DNA of 25,289 nucleotides. It comes from JAZDKP01 sp043802925 (lineage in GTDB: Bacteria; Fibrobacterota; OXYB2-FULL-49-7; JAEUSG01). The translations under genes were made by a program, and so were the position numbers. The notes beneath the pieces are model-generated. The model searched no databases, had not been told where the DNA came from, and was given only the letters and a program-made list of their open reading frames with translations. Below, piece after piece: positions 1 to 6,455 of this stretch (position 1 is the first letter of the stretch; the number at the start of each line of letters is the position of its first letter). The stretch is taken from positions 1 to 25,289 of the forward strand of contig JAZDKP010000126.1 in the NCBI GenBank assembly GCA_043802925.1, written 5' to 3'.

Positions 1-136
1 CAAATTCTATTGCATCGCCTTGGACTGCAACTCCCGAAAAGACTCTCAAAATGCAATTTGTAGTGAAAACTTTTTCGTGAAAACGGCTAAAGCAGCTTAA
101 AAAAGGCATTTTTCAAACATAGTTGTCGAACTTGGG

Positions 137-166
137 TTAACCGGCGGCCTCCGCGCCGCCGGTTAA
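137..166. terminator. Strong inverted repeat, possible terminator of an upstream gene
   Basis: The arms TTAACCGGCGGC (137-148) and GCCGCCGGTTAA (155-166) are perfect reverse complements around a 6-nt loop. No T-run follows on either side, so a classic intrinsic terminator is not proven. A protein-binding palindrome or a dispersed repeat are alternatives. Confidence 0.4.
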
Positions 167-173
167 ATGTCGA

Positions 174-207
174 TTTCCATTATCACAATGCAATTCTTAT
201 AATTGCA
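174..207 (+). promoter_or_regulatory. Putative sigma70-type promoter with a palindrome over the -10 box
   Basis: A perfect TATAAT lies at 198-203 and a weak TTTCCA (4 of 6 matches to TTGACA) at 174-179, with an 18-bp spacer. The predicted start of transcription is near 210, about 75 nt before the enzyme I-like ATG. The -10 box sits inside a 7-bp inverted repeat, TGCAATT (189-195) and AATTGCA (201-207), which could be an operator. The -10 box is seen directly; its activity is inferred. Confidence 0.45.
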
Positions 208-286
208 AACAAAGGCGTTGTTTTAGCCCTATTTTTCTCCTTTTTAGGCATTGCCCCCGGCATGCCGATTGCTTCTTAAAATTAGC

Positions 287-1057
287 ATGGCAAACAATAC
301 TAAGATTGTCTCCGGCGTTTCAATTTGCGGCGGCGTGGCCGAAGGAAGGGCCCATATCATCCGCAACGAACAAATCAATCATCCATCGGATAATCTTACC
401 GCGGAAAAAGTCGTGGATGAGGTCGCCCGCATCAAGCAGGCCATTCAGGTGATGCTCCTTGTTTTCGAGTATGCCGAATCCTTCATCAACACCAATTTAA
501 GCAAACAACATTCAAAAATATTTGCGATGCAAAAAGTCCTGTTGGAAGAGTCCTCGTTCAGACAACGGCTGATTGAGATGGTACAGAATAAACGGGTCAA
601 GGCGCATACCGCCATCCAAAAAGTAACGGATGAATATAAGGAGCGCCTGAACGCCTCGCACAGCGAGTCCATGAAAGAGCGGGGTTCGGACCTTATCGAC
701 CTTCGCATGGGCCTTATTGACGCCCTGGACCGGCCCATGGTCCTTCTTCGAAACAGTGAGTTGACCGGTAAAAAGAAAAGCCGGCCGGGGCATATTGCCG
801 TAACCCGCGAACTGACCGCCCGGTTTGTCATTGAGCAGAATCTGGAGAACGTAAAGGGGATACTCACGGAAAACGGCGGAAAAACATCCCATGGCGCCAT
901 ACTCTGCCGGGCATTGAATATCCCGGCCGTGAGCGCCCTCAAAGGCATTTGCGAAATAGCCACCGAAGGCGCCATGGTGGTTGTTGATGGTGATAAGGGA
1001 CGGGCCGTCATAACCCTGAGTGCGTCAAAAAAAGACCCTTTGAACCGGCAACGTTGA
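287..1057 (+). CDS. ptsI: PTS enzyme I-like protein, N-terminal piece (HPr-binding and phosphohistidine domains)
   Basis: This 256-aa product resembles the first half of phosphoenolpyruvate-protein phosphotransferase (enzyme I), which takes phosphate from PEP onto a histidine and passes it to HPr. Residues about 7-147 match the PEP-utiliser N-terminal domain (IVSGVSICGGVAEGRA near the start, then a helical region with KERGSDLIDLR). Residues about 155-245 match the mobile swivelling domain, with the phospho-acceptor His202 in GGKTSHGAILCRALNIPAV. The reading frame reaches back to a TTG at 251, but ATG 287 places the conserved IVSG motif near the N-terminus as in the family; no good ribosome site precedes it. 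The frame stops at TGA 1055-1057 and reopens in the same frame as the C-terminal half. No HPr, EII or HPr kinase gene is in the window, so a regulatory PTS role is only inferred. Confidence 0.8.
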   Translation: MANNTKIVSGVSICGGVAEGRAHIIRNEQINHPSDNLTAEKVVDEVARIKQAIQVMLLVFEYAESFINTNLSKQHSKIFAMQKVLLEESSFRQRLIEMVQNKRVKAHTAIQKVTDEYKERLNASHSESMKERGSDLIDLRMGLIDALDRPMVLLRNSELTGKKKSRPGHIAVTRELTARFVIEQNLENVKGILTENGGKTSHGAILCRALNIPAVSALKGICEIATEGAMVVVDGDKGRAVITLSASKKDPLNRQR

Positions 1058-1058
1058 C

Positions 1059-1075
1059 AAAGGAACCCAACCTTG
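1059..1075 (+). promoter_or_regulatory. Ribosome binding site that supports restart of the second enzyme I piece
   Basis: AAAGGA starts 1 nt after the TGA that ends the first piece and lies 8 nt before TTG 1073. It explains how the barrel domain could be made by translational coupling or restart. The TGA is followed by C, a context known to favour readthrough, so a low level of full-length protein is also conceivable. Confidence 0.5.
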
Positions 1076-1909
1076 GCCTCTGACACAGCCCCGCAACTGC
1101 AAATTCTGGCGAATTTGAATTTTGCCAAGGATATTGACAGCGTTCTGGCCGCAGGGGCCGAGGGAATCGGCCTTTACAGGACGGAATTTGAATTCATGGT
1201 GGCCGGAAAGCTGCTCAGTGAAGCCGAGCAGTGTGAGCTTTACCAGAGCGTCATAAAGGCCATGGAGGGCCGTTGCGTCCATATCCGGCTGCTCGATATT
1301 CAGGCGGATAAAACCCATCCTTCATTGGACTCTTCCCAAAACGCAAAAGACGGGTGCCCTTCGTACGGTGCGCAATTTCTGTTAGACCACCCGGACATCC
1401 TGAAAACCCAGGCCTGCGCCATTGCCAGGGCCTCGGCCAACGGACCGGTCTGTATTGTCTACCCCTTTATTGCGGATTTGGAACAGTTTATGGAATTGAA
1501 ATCAATCGTTGTCCGGTCTATCACGGACATTAAAACCGGAGACATCAAACATGGAGTCATGTTTGAGCTTCCCTCCTCCTGCCTCCAGGCGTCCGCTATT
1601 CTTCACGAGGCGGATTTCGGGTGCATCGGCAGCAACGACCTGAACAAATACCTTTTCGGCATGGACCGTAACAGCCCCTGTAAGCGGCCCGCCTATGTTT
1701 CAGGGCATCCTGTTTTACGATCCCTGGTAAAAGAAGTTTCCCTCACAGCAAGGCAGTCAGACCGGCCCCTGCTTTTTTGCGGTGAAATGGCCAATGATCC
1801 CGATAACCTTGACTGGCTGATGGAATCCGGCATTCGCATGATCAGTGTCGCGCCTGAAGCCATTTCGCGATTGCGCGACAAGCTGAATAATGTCAAAACC
1901 AGCGCGTAA
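1073..1909 (+). CDS. ptsI: PTS enzyme I-like protein, C-terminal PEP-binding barrel piece
   Basis: This 278-aa product matches the PEP-utilising TIM-barrel domain of enzyme I. Visible active-site motifs are GIGLYRTEFEFM (Arg36), IRLLDIQADK (Arg72, Lys80), GVMFELP (Glu165), GSNDLNKYLFGMDR (Asn188, Asp189, Arg199) and LFCGEMA (the proton-donor Cys236). The family's WRAIR arginine (Arg358 in E. coli) seems replaced: the aligned stretch reads CPSYGAQ at residues 95-101. The frame is the same as the upstream piece, with only TGA 1055-1057 between them. TTG 1073 was chosen because AAAGGA (1059-1064) lies 8 nt upstream, a good ribosome site that suggests independent or coupled initiation. The two pieces total 534 aa against 575 for E. 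coli enzyme I; most of the shortfall is the missing linker helix. A nonsense-mutated ptsI or a genuinely two-chain enzyme are both possible. Confidence 0.75.
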   Translation: MASDTAPQLQILANLNFAKDIDSVLAAGAEGIGLYRTEFEFMVAGKLLSEAEQCELYQSVIKAMEGRCVHIRLLDIQADKTHPSLDSSQNAKDGCPSYGAQFLLDHPDILKTQACAIARASANGPVCIVYPFIADLEQFMELKSIVVRSITDIKTGDIKHGVMFELPSSCLQASAILHEADFGCIGSNDLNKYLFGMDRNSPCKRPAYVSGHPVLRSLVKEVSLTARQSDRPLLFCGEMANDPDNLDWLMESGIRMISVAPEAISRLRDKLNNVKTSA

Positions 1910-2007
1910 GAATGTTGATTCGCAAATTTGAAGGCGAACCTGGCATGGAGGCCCTAAATTATGAAAAAAGGCCTGTTTGAGGATGGCCGTAACTTTGCTG
2001 TATTCTT

Positions 2008-2107
2008 CTTGTCTGTCATTCCCGCCCCCGCTTTCGCGAGGGCAGGCTCCAGCGGGAATCCACCACAGGATGATGGATTCCGGGTCAAGCCCGGAATGAC
2101 AAACAAG
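2008..2107. repeat. Composite palindromic dispersed repeat (CATTCCCGC / GGAATGAC type)
   Basis: The outer arms 2008-2022 and 2093-2107 pair over 15 bp with one mismatch. Inside are two alternative hairpins: ATTCCCGC (2018-2025) with GCGGGAAT (2052-2059), and ATTCCGGG (2077-2084) with CCCGGAAT (2090-2097). The layout could fold as a cloverleaf. Similar sequences are known as high-copy extragenic repeats in many environmental Gram-negative genomes; only one copy is visible here. Confidence 0.7.
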
Positions 2108-2146
2108 CCGCAGCACACTTCGGCAAGCTCAGTGCAAGAGCTGCGG
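2108..2146. repeat. Second palindromic repeat (CTTCGGCAAGCTCAGTGCAAG type)
   Basis: CCGCAGC (2108-2114) pairs with GCTGCGG (2140-2146) around a 25-nt loop containing CTTCGGCAAGCTCAGTGCAAG. On the other strand the element at 5639-5696 carries a related CTTCGCTCGGTGCAAG core, so the two probably belong to one family. Confidence 0.5.
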
Positions 2147-2196
2147 GGAATTAGACCCATCGTGATTTAACGGGATGTCCCGAAAGGAGCAAAGCA

Positions 2197-2442
2197 ATGA
2201 GTGAAAAGACAGCGGAAAAAGAATTTGAAGTCCTTAAGACGGATTTAATTAACCTGTTTGAAGCGGTTACAAATTCTTTTAAACAGAAATTGGAGGCCAC
2301 ACGGTCCCATGGTGAAAAGGCCGCCGAAGATTTGAAGGACAACATTGAGCAACATCCGGTGGTCACTGCGCTCATCGGCGGCGCAGTGGTGTTTGGACTT
2401 GGCATGCTGGCCGCTAAATTATTGTCTGGAAGGAACAAATGA
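2197..2442 (+). CDS. ElaB/YqjD (DUF883)-like membrane-anchored protein
   Basis: The 81-aa product has a charged helical N-terminal part (about residues 1-53, probable coiled coil) followed by one hydrophobic segment (about 55-76, ending in a positively charged tail). This is the build of ElaB/YgaM/YqjD-type proteins, C-tail-anchored inner-membrane proteins of E. coli reported to associate with ribosomes in stationary phase. AAAGGAG (2183-2189) lies 7 nt before ATG 2197, giving a secure start. The stop overlaps the first possible start of the next gene. That gene encodes a YqjE-like protein, the same pairing as yqjD-yqjE in E. coli, which strengthens the call. The precise role is unknown; sequence similarity in such short helical proteins is weak. 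Confidence 0.65.
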   Translation: MSEKTAEKEFEVLKTDLINLFEAVTNSFKQKLEATRSHGEKAAEDLKDNIEQHPVVTALIGGAVVFGLGMLAAKLLSGRNK

Positions 2443-2738
2443 TGAACTTAACCACCATTCTCCAGGATATCGTGGCAGGGTTTCAAGGGGCGCTGACCTC
2501 CGGAGAGGATAAAATGAAACAGCTCGTGACGGGTATTGTCTGGCTGCTGGCCTGTGTTACGATTGTTTCAACGCTTGTGCTGGCAGCCGCAGGTTTTATC
2601 CTTTTCGGATTATATCAATATCTTATGGCGTACCTGCCATTGCCTGCCAGTGCGCTTATTGTTTCCGTTACGGCTTTGTTATTGGCCGTACTGGTGTCCG
2701 GGCTGTTAAAACGGCAGGCCGGCATAGGAGCGCGGTAA
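2442..2738 (+). CDS. YqjE/holin-X-like small membrane protein with two transmembrane helices
   Basis: The 98-aa product has two hydrophobic helices (about residues 27-55 and 65-88) separated by a short loop rich in Leu and Pro, with a basic C-terminus. This resembles the YqjE / putative holin superfamily III proteins often found next to ElaB/YqjD genes. Two starts are possible: ATG 2439, which overlaps the previous stop, and ATG 2442. AGGAA at 2431-2435 gives spacings of 3 and 6 nt, favouring 2442. The stop TAA (2736-2738) overlaps the ATG of the response regulator, so the three genes are almost certainly co-transcribed and translationally coupled. A true holin function is unlikely as there is no lysis or phage context. 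Confidence 0.65.
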   Translation: MNLTTILQDIVAGFQGALTSGEDKMKQLVTGIVWLLACVTIVSTLVLAAAGFILFGLYQYLMAYLPLPASALIVSVTALLLAVLVSGLLKRQAGIGAR

Positions 2739-3202
2739 TGAATAACCCAACCGTTGCGGCAGACTGCGAAGGTTCGGAAACAGCAGAAGCCCAAAAGCAA
2801 TGCGACAGCGTGAACAAAGGCAAACGAATCCTTTTAATCGATGATGAAGAAGTCATTCTTTTCGGATTTTCAAGATTTCTGAAAGAGCCGGGCGTGGAAG
2901 TGGATTGCGCGCAAACCATAGAAGAAGCAAAAAAGTGCATCGACACCCACCAATATGACGCCGCGATTATTGACATGAGACTGTCAAATTCCACCGAAAT
3001 GGAGGGTTTTGACTGTATCCGGTATCTGCGTTCCAGTCAAAACGCCCAAAGCGCGTGTAGAATTCTGGTGCTGACGGCTTACGGGGACAACCGTTTGATG
3101 GAACAGACAAAAGCGTTGGGGGTCGATTTATTCTTCGAAAAACCCCTGGAGCCGAAAAAACTCCGGGAAGCCCTTAAGACCTTAGGCATCTACAGTAACT
3201 GA
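2738..3202 (+). CDS. Single-domain response regulator (receiver only)
   Basis: The 154-aa product is a CheY-like receiver domain (about residues 29-150) after a short polar N-terminal tail. All key residues are visible: acidic pair Asp35/Asp36 in LLIDDEE, phospho-acceptor Asp79 in IIDMRLS, Thr113 in VLTAYG and Lys135 in FFEKPLEP. No output domain follows, so it must signal by protein contact or act in a phosphorelay. AGGAG (2726-2730) lies 7 nt before the ATG, which overlaps the stop of the preceding membrane-protein gene. A sensor kinase gene converges from the other side of the hairpin at 3255-3320, lacks its own receiver and may be the partner; the pairing is inferred from proximity only. 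Confidence 0.9.
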   Translation: MNNPTVAADCEGSETAEAQKQCDSVNKGKRILLIDDEEVILFGFSRFLKEPGVEVDCAQTIEEAKKCIDTHQYDAAIIDMRLSNSTEMEGFDCIRYLRSSQNAQSACRILVLTAYGDNRLMEQTKALGVDLFFEKPLEPKKLREALKTLGIYSN

Positions 3203-3254
3203 AGATTCGCGCAGCAAAATACATCGTCACTGTCTTGGCAATTTCTAAAACAAG

Positions 3255-3320
3255 AAACCCACCCCCCTTTCCCCCTCCCACCCTGCCGTCGGGGGGGGGA
3301 GGGGGGCGGGGGGTGGGTTT
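3255..3320. terminator. Large G/C-tract hairpin, probable bidirectional terminator
   Basis: AAACCCACCCCCC (3255-3267) is the exact reverse complement of GGGGGGTGGGTTT (3308-3320), and an inner CCCCCTCCC (3271-3279) pairs with GGGAGGGGG (3297-3305). It lies between the converging response regulator and histidine kinase genes. Each arm ends with three A/T bases rather than a long T-run. The stop codon of the kinase (TAA, 3319-3321) overlaps the right arm. The G-tracts on the + strand (3291-3313) could also form a G-quadruplex. Confidence 0.7.
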
Positions 3321-5514
3321 ATACGCAAAGCGGAAGCACAACCTCAAACGTTGCACCAGGCCCGGAGGCGTTATTGTATGCCGTAATGCGGCCCTGGTGA
3401 TTGGTAACGATATTCCGTACAATGCTGAGCCCAAGACCCGTCCCCCCCTTGCGCGTGGTGAAAAACGGATCAAATATTCTTGGTAAAAGTTCCTCGGCAA
3501 TGCCCGAGCCTGCATCCGTTACAGAAAAGATCACCCGGTTGACCGCTTGCCCATAAACCTTACAGACAATTTCTGCTCCCGCTTGCGAATGATTGCAGGC
3601 ATTCTCAAGAAGATTAATAATCATCTGCGTCATGAATGTGCTGTCGGCCTTGACGTTGCACTTATCCGATGCTTCGGGTTTGACAAATCGCACGGACGGT
3701 TTTGGAGAGGGCAGTGTCTGAAGCCAGGTCGACAACGCATTCTCCACAAGCGTTATCATTGAGATTTCATGGATATTCTCTTCGCGAAGGGGCCGGCCCA
3801 AAGCAAGAAGCGCTTCCATCAACTCGGTCAGCCTGGTAATCTGGTTGCGCATGTGCTGCATGTAGGGTTCAAAACGTTCGTTATCCGAAAGCTCTTTGGA
3901 CAAAGCCCCCATAATGGCCAGGATGCCGTTAAGCGGATTACGCACCTCGTGCGCAACTCCCGAGGTCAGCTGGCCCAGCAGGCGCATCTCATCGCCGCGC
4001 CGGAGGCGAAACTCAAGGTCCCGGCGGGAAAGTTCGTGCGCAATGTACCGGGCGAAGGTTTCGATAAACTTGATTTCGGAGTCAGTCAACTCGCGCTCTT
4101 TGTCGTCCAGGACGTTGATCATCCCGAAGACTTCACCCTGGGAGCCGTTGATGGGCACCCCCGCGTAGGAATGAAAACGGGAAGCGTCAAAACAAAGATT
4201 GCCGGTGAATTGCGTCCCCAGTTCTCCGCTGAACTGCTGGGGTTTTTTATTGCCCAAAACAGACTGGCATGCCGCGCAGGGTTTTGAGTGTGGCACCTCC
4301 CGGGACACGCAACTATCAAGGCACTGCGCCCCTCGAATGATTTTACCATCCCGGTATTCATAGATGGCAACCAAGGGGGTGCGAAGCGTGGTGGAGATGC
4401 TTAAAACAATCTGGTCATAAAGCGATTCTATGTTGAAATCAAAAGCGGTCTCCATGGCATACACGACTTCCAGGGCCTCCTGCCGGTGTGAAATCTCGCT
4501 TTTTTCGAAAAGCCTTCCTTCGGTTTCGAGATTCAGGCTCTCTTTTGTATCGGTAATCACCACTTTTTGCGCCTGCACGATACGTTCGAGCTCATTACGC
4601 GTTTTCTGCAGCTCATTGGCAATTTGTTTACGCTCGGTGATGTCCTCAATGGCCAGAAGAATAATCCGCTCTTTTCCCCGCACTCTTTGAATCTGCCGGG
4701 CATTCAAGAGCATGATGCGCCTGCCAATGGTGGCAAAATCGTGTTCCACCTCATAATTTTCAAAGGTTGTCTTTTGGGGAAGGATCGTTTCCAGCAGTTC
4801 CCGCAGTTTGGGGATGTCCCACTGCTTGTTTCCCAGGTCATAGATGAGATGTCCCACGGTTTCTTCAGGTTTTACCTTAAAGACTTCATAAAAGGAACGG
4901 CTGACCGTGACCACTCTGAGATCTTGATCCAGAGAGATCAAAGGTTCGCGTACGGTGTTGATGACGCTCTCAGAGAATTCGCTGGCTTCTTCCGCGTTTT
5001 TTTTGTTTATCTCCAGTTCTTTCCGGGTCTTTTCCAGCCTGATTTCCATGTCCCTCTGCTCGGTGACATCGCGGAACACCAGCACGGCACCGACCACCTG
5101 ACCGTCGCGGTTGCGAATCGGCGCGCAACTGTCGGCAATCGCGTACTCTTTACCCGCGCGTGAAATCAGGATGGTGTGGTTGGCCAGGCCCTGTATGGTT
5201 CCATGCGCCAGGGTTTCCTTTACCGGAATGATGGAGGGTTGACGGGATTCCTCATTGATGATGCGAAAAACCTCGTCCACCGGGCGACCGGTGGCTTCCG
5301 CCTGCGTCCAACCGGTGAGCTTTTCGGCAATGGGATTGAGGAGCGTGACACGCGCTTCGGCATCGGTCGCCAACACGGCATCACCGATGGAGTGGAGCGT
5401 CACCGCGAGCTTTTCCTCGCTGACCTGCAAGGTGGCATTGGCCTGCTGCAGTTGTTTGTTCGTGTCCTCCTGAATTTTGAGCAATTGCTGTGTTTCGAGT
5501 TGAGGATTGTTCAT
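3319..5514 (-). CDS. PAS-PAS-GAF sensor histidine kinase
   Basis: The product (731 aa from ATG 5514) is a soluble hybrid-sensor-type kinase without visible membrane helices. In order: a coiled-coil start (about 1-35), PAS domain (36-152), coiled coil, second PAS (181-295, of the type seen with CheB/CheR), coiled coil (about 296-345), GAF domain (351-497), HisKA with the phospho-acceptor His522 in GVAHEVRNPLNG, and an HATPase_c domain with the N-box INLLENACNH (635-638), DAGSGI and GTGLGLS. GGAAGG (5525-5530 on this strand) is 10 nt from ATG 5514 but only 1 nt from the alternative ATG 5523, hence the choice. The GAF domain carries five cysteines (398, 402, 413, 416, 441) that could sense redox state or bind a metal. 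There is no receiver domain; the convergent receiver protein at 2738-3202 is a candidate partner. The ligand is unknown. Confidence 0.92.
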   Translation of the reverse strand: MNNPQLETQQLLKIQEDTNKQLQQANATLQVSEEKLAVTLHSIGDAVLATDAEARVTLLNPIAEKLTGWTQAEATGRPVDEVFRIINEESRQPSIIPVKETLAHGTIQGLANHTILISRAGKEYAIADSCAPIRNRDGQVVGAVLVFRDVTEQRDMEIRLEKTRKELEINKKNAEEASEFSESVINTVREPLISLDQDLRVVTVSRSFYEVFKVKPEETVGHLIYDLGNKQWDIPKLRELLETILPQKTTFENYEVEHDFATIGRRIMLLNARQIQRVRGKERIILLAIEDITERKQIANELQKTRNELERIVQAQKVVITDTKESLNLETEGRLFEKSEISHRQEALEVVYAMETAFDFNIESLYDQIVLSISTTLRTPLVAIYEYRDGKIIRGAQCLDSCVSREVPHSKPCAACQSVLGNKKPQQFSGELGTQFTGNLCFDASRFHSYAGVPINGSQGEVFGMINVLDDKERELTDSEIKFIETFARYIAHELSRRDLEFRLRRGDEMRLLGQLTSGVAHEVRNPLNGILAIMGALSKELSDNERFEPYMQHMRNQITRLTELMEALLALGRPLREENIHEISMITLVENALSTWLQTLPSPKPSVRFVKPEASDKCNVKADSTFMTQMIINLLENACNHSQAGAEIVCKVYGQAVNRVIFSVTDAGSGIAEELLPRIFDPFFTTRKGGTGLGLSIVRNIVTNHQGRITAYNNASGPGATFEVVLPLCV

Positions 5515-5523
5515 GGAAAACAT

Positions 5524-5701
5524 ACCTTCCGTTTAAAGCAAGGCCCCCGGGTATCACTTATCCACGCTCTGGACTGATGGCCAATAAGAATATACATGCC
5601 TTGACCTGCTTATATATACAAAGTAAACACAGTATATTACATCGGTCCCTGAGGGCTTGCACCGAGCGAAGTCGAGGTGAGTCGAAGGACCGATGTCCTT
5701 T
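5524..5701. other. Intergenic region between kinase start and EEP gene end
   Basis: The region holds the kinase ribosome site, an AT-rich stretch (5590-5640) in which a promoter for the kinase probably lies but no clear -35/-10 pair was found, and the palindromic repeat at 5639-5696. A + strand frame running through the repeat (5490-5804) is not supported as a gene. Confidence 0.5.
5639..5696. repeat. Palindromic dispersed repeat with GAGCGAAGTCGA core
   Basis: ACATCGGTCC (5639-5648) and GGACCGATGT (5687-5696) are perfect 10-bp inverted arms around a core containing CTTGCACCGAGCGAAGTCGA. Cores of this kind are widespread extragenic repeats in environmental bacteria. It sits 6 nt beyond the stop of the EEP gene and may stabilise or end that transcript, but no T-run follows. 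Confidence 0.6.
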
Positions 5702-6454
5702 TCAAATGACCAGCTCCGAAAATATTGCCACATGGTCTGAGAGACGGCTCAAGGGCCCCTTGTTGAGCGTGCGCGCGCTGCTGATTTTAAGGCCCCGTAC
5801 ATAGATTCGGTCCATGCGCAACACGGGACACCAGCTGGGAAACGTGCGCGCGTGCGCACCGTGAATATTCATGAACACTTCCTGCAATCCGATATGTTTC
5901 TCCAGCACACGGGAGACGCGTCCTTGCCAGTCATTAAAATCCCCGGCCACAACAAGCGGTGCGTCTTGCGGCACCGTGTCCATAATGCGCCGGCATAACC
6001 GTTCCACTTGCGTGTGTCGTCCGGACTCCCGCAAGTCCAGATGAAGGCAGATGGCGTGCAGGGGCCCGTCCTGGCCGGGCAATGCGATGCAGGCGTGCAA
6101 CAGTCCCCGCCGCTCAAGGCGGCTATTGGAGACGTCCAGATTATCCATGGCAAGGATGGGATACTTGCTCAAGATGGCGTTACCATGGTGGCCGGCCGCA
6201 TAGATGGCGTTTTTGCCATAGGCCACATGCGGCCACACCTGGTCCGCCAGGTACTCAAACTGCGAGGTGGTGGGCCAATGGGGCATACGGGGACCGTGGG
6301 CCTTGTGATGACCGAGGACCTCCTGCAAAAAGACCAGGTCCGCGTGCACCCGTTGCAGGGATTGTTTTATCCTGTCAAGTGAAAAGCGCAGCCGGGTGGT
6401 GCTGAAGCCCTTATGGATGTTGTAGGAGAGCACGTGCAGTGTTTTGGGGTTCAT
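5702..6454 (-). CDS. Endonuclease/exonuclease/phosphatase family protein, YbhP-like
   Basis: The 250-aa product is a complete EEP-fold metal-dependent phosphodiesterase or nuclease. The expected catalytic motifs are all present: SYNIHKG (Asn12), VFLQEV (Glu45), CLHLDL (His138), VAGDFNDW (Asp172, Asn174), RMDRIY (Asp215) and LSDHVAI (Asp240, His241). ATG 6454 was chosen because the EEP fold begins at its residue 6; the frame stays open upstream to 6625, but those codons overlap the cardiolipin synthase gene and encode nothing family-like. The start is 1 nt after the stop of the clsB-like gene, so the two are translationally linked. E. coli has the same neighbours (ybhP next to clsB), which suggests a role in membrane lipid metabolism rather than DNA repair. 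The substrate is unknown. Confidence 0.85.
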   Translation of the reverse strand: MNPKTLHVLSYNIHKGFSTTRLRFSLDRIKQSLQRVHADLVFLQEVLGHHKAHGPRMPHWPTTSQFEYLADQVWPHVAYGKNAIYAAGHHGNAILSKYPILAMDNLDVSNSRLERRGLLHACIALPGQDGPLHAICLHLDLRESGRHTQVERLCRRIMDTVPQDAPLVVAGDFNDWQGRVSRVLEKHIGLQEVFMNIHGAHARTFPSWCPVLRMDRIYVRGLKISSARTLNKGPLSRLSDHVAIFSELVI

Positions 6455-6455
6455 G

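Larger units (their letters stand above)
1..286. other. Intergenic region upstream of the enzyme I-like gene
   Basis: No convincing coding frame is seen in this leader. It holds a perfect 12-bp inverted repeat (137-148 / 155-166), a TATAAT box at 198-203 and a smaller palindrome over that box. The hairpin may end a gene lying left of the window, and the TATAAT box probably serves the enzyme I-like gene. Confidence 0.6.
1910..2196. other. Intergenic region dominated by dispersed palindromic repeats
   Basis: No gene is supported here. A 69-codon frame (1961-2170) exists only because the repeat is open in that frame; it encodes the VIPAPAFARAG-type peptide that this repeat family commonly gives, and no Shine-Dalgarno precedes it. 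Two adjacent palindromic elements fill most of the region (2008-2107 and 2108-2146). A clear ribosome site for the next gene lies at 2183-2189. No convincing promoter was found for the downstream operon. Confidence 0.7.

Noticed and set aside
1055..1057. TGA as selenocysteine or a reassigned codon
   Set aside because: The position is a linker, not an active site, no SECIS-like hairpin was noticed directly after it, and other genes here use TGA as a normal stop.
445..1128. Long minus-strand open frame opposite the enzyme I N-terminal piece
   Set aside because: It is antisense to a clearly recognisable gene, has no recognisable domain and a composition rich in Arg, Ser and Cys typical of shadow frames.
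1961..2170. 69-codon + strand frame with ATG
   Set aside because: It is translated from the dispersed repeat (VIPAPAFARAGSSGNPP-type peptide) and has no ribosome site.
2442..2738. YqjE-like gene as a phage holin
   Set aside because: Two helices alone are not specific; there is no endolysin or phage gene nearby, and its neighbours are ElaB-like and a response regulator.
3235..3486. Pro/Gly-rich + strand frame across the hairpin
   Set aside because: It reads through the terminator hairpin and the antisense of the kinase; no family similarity.
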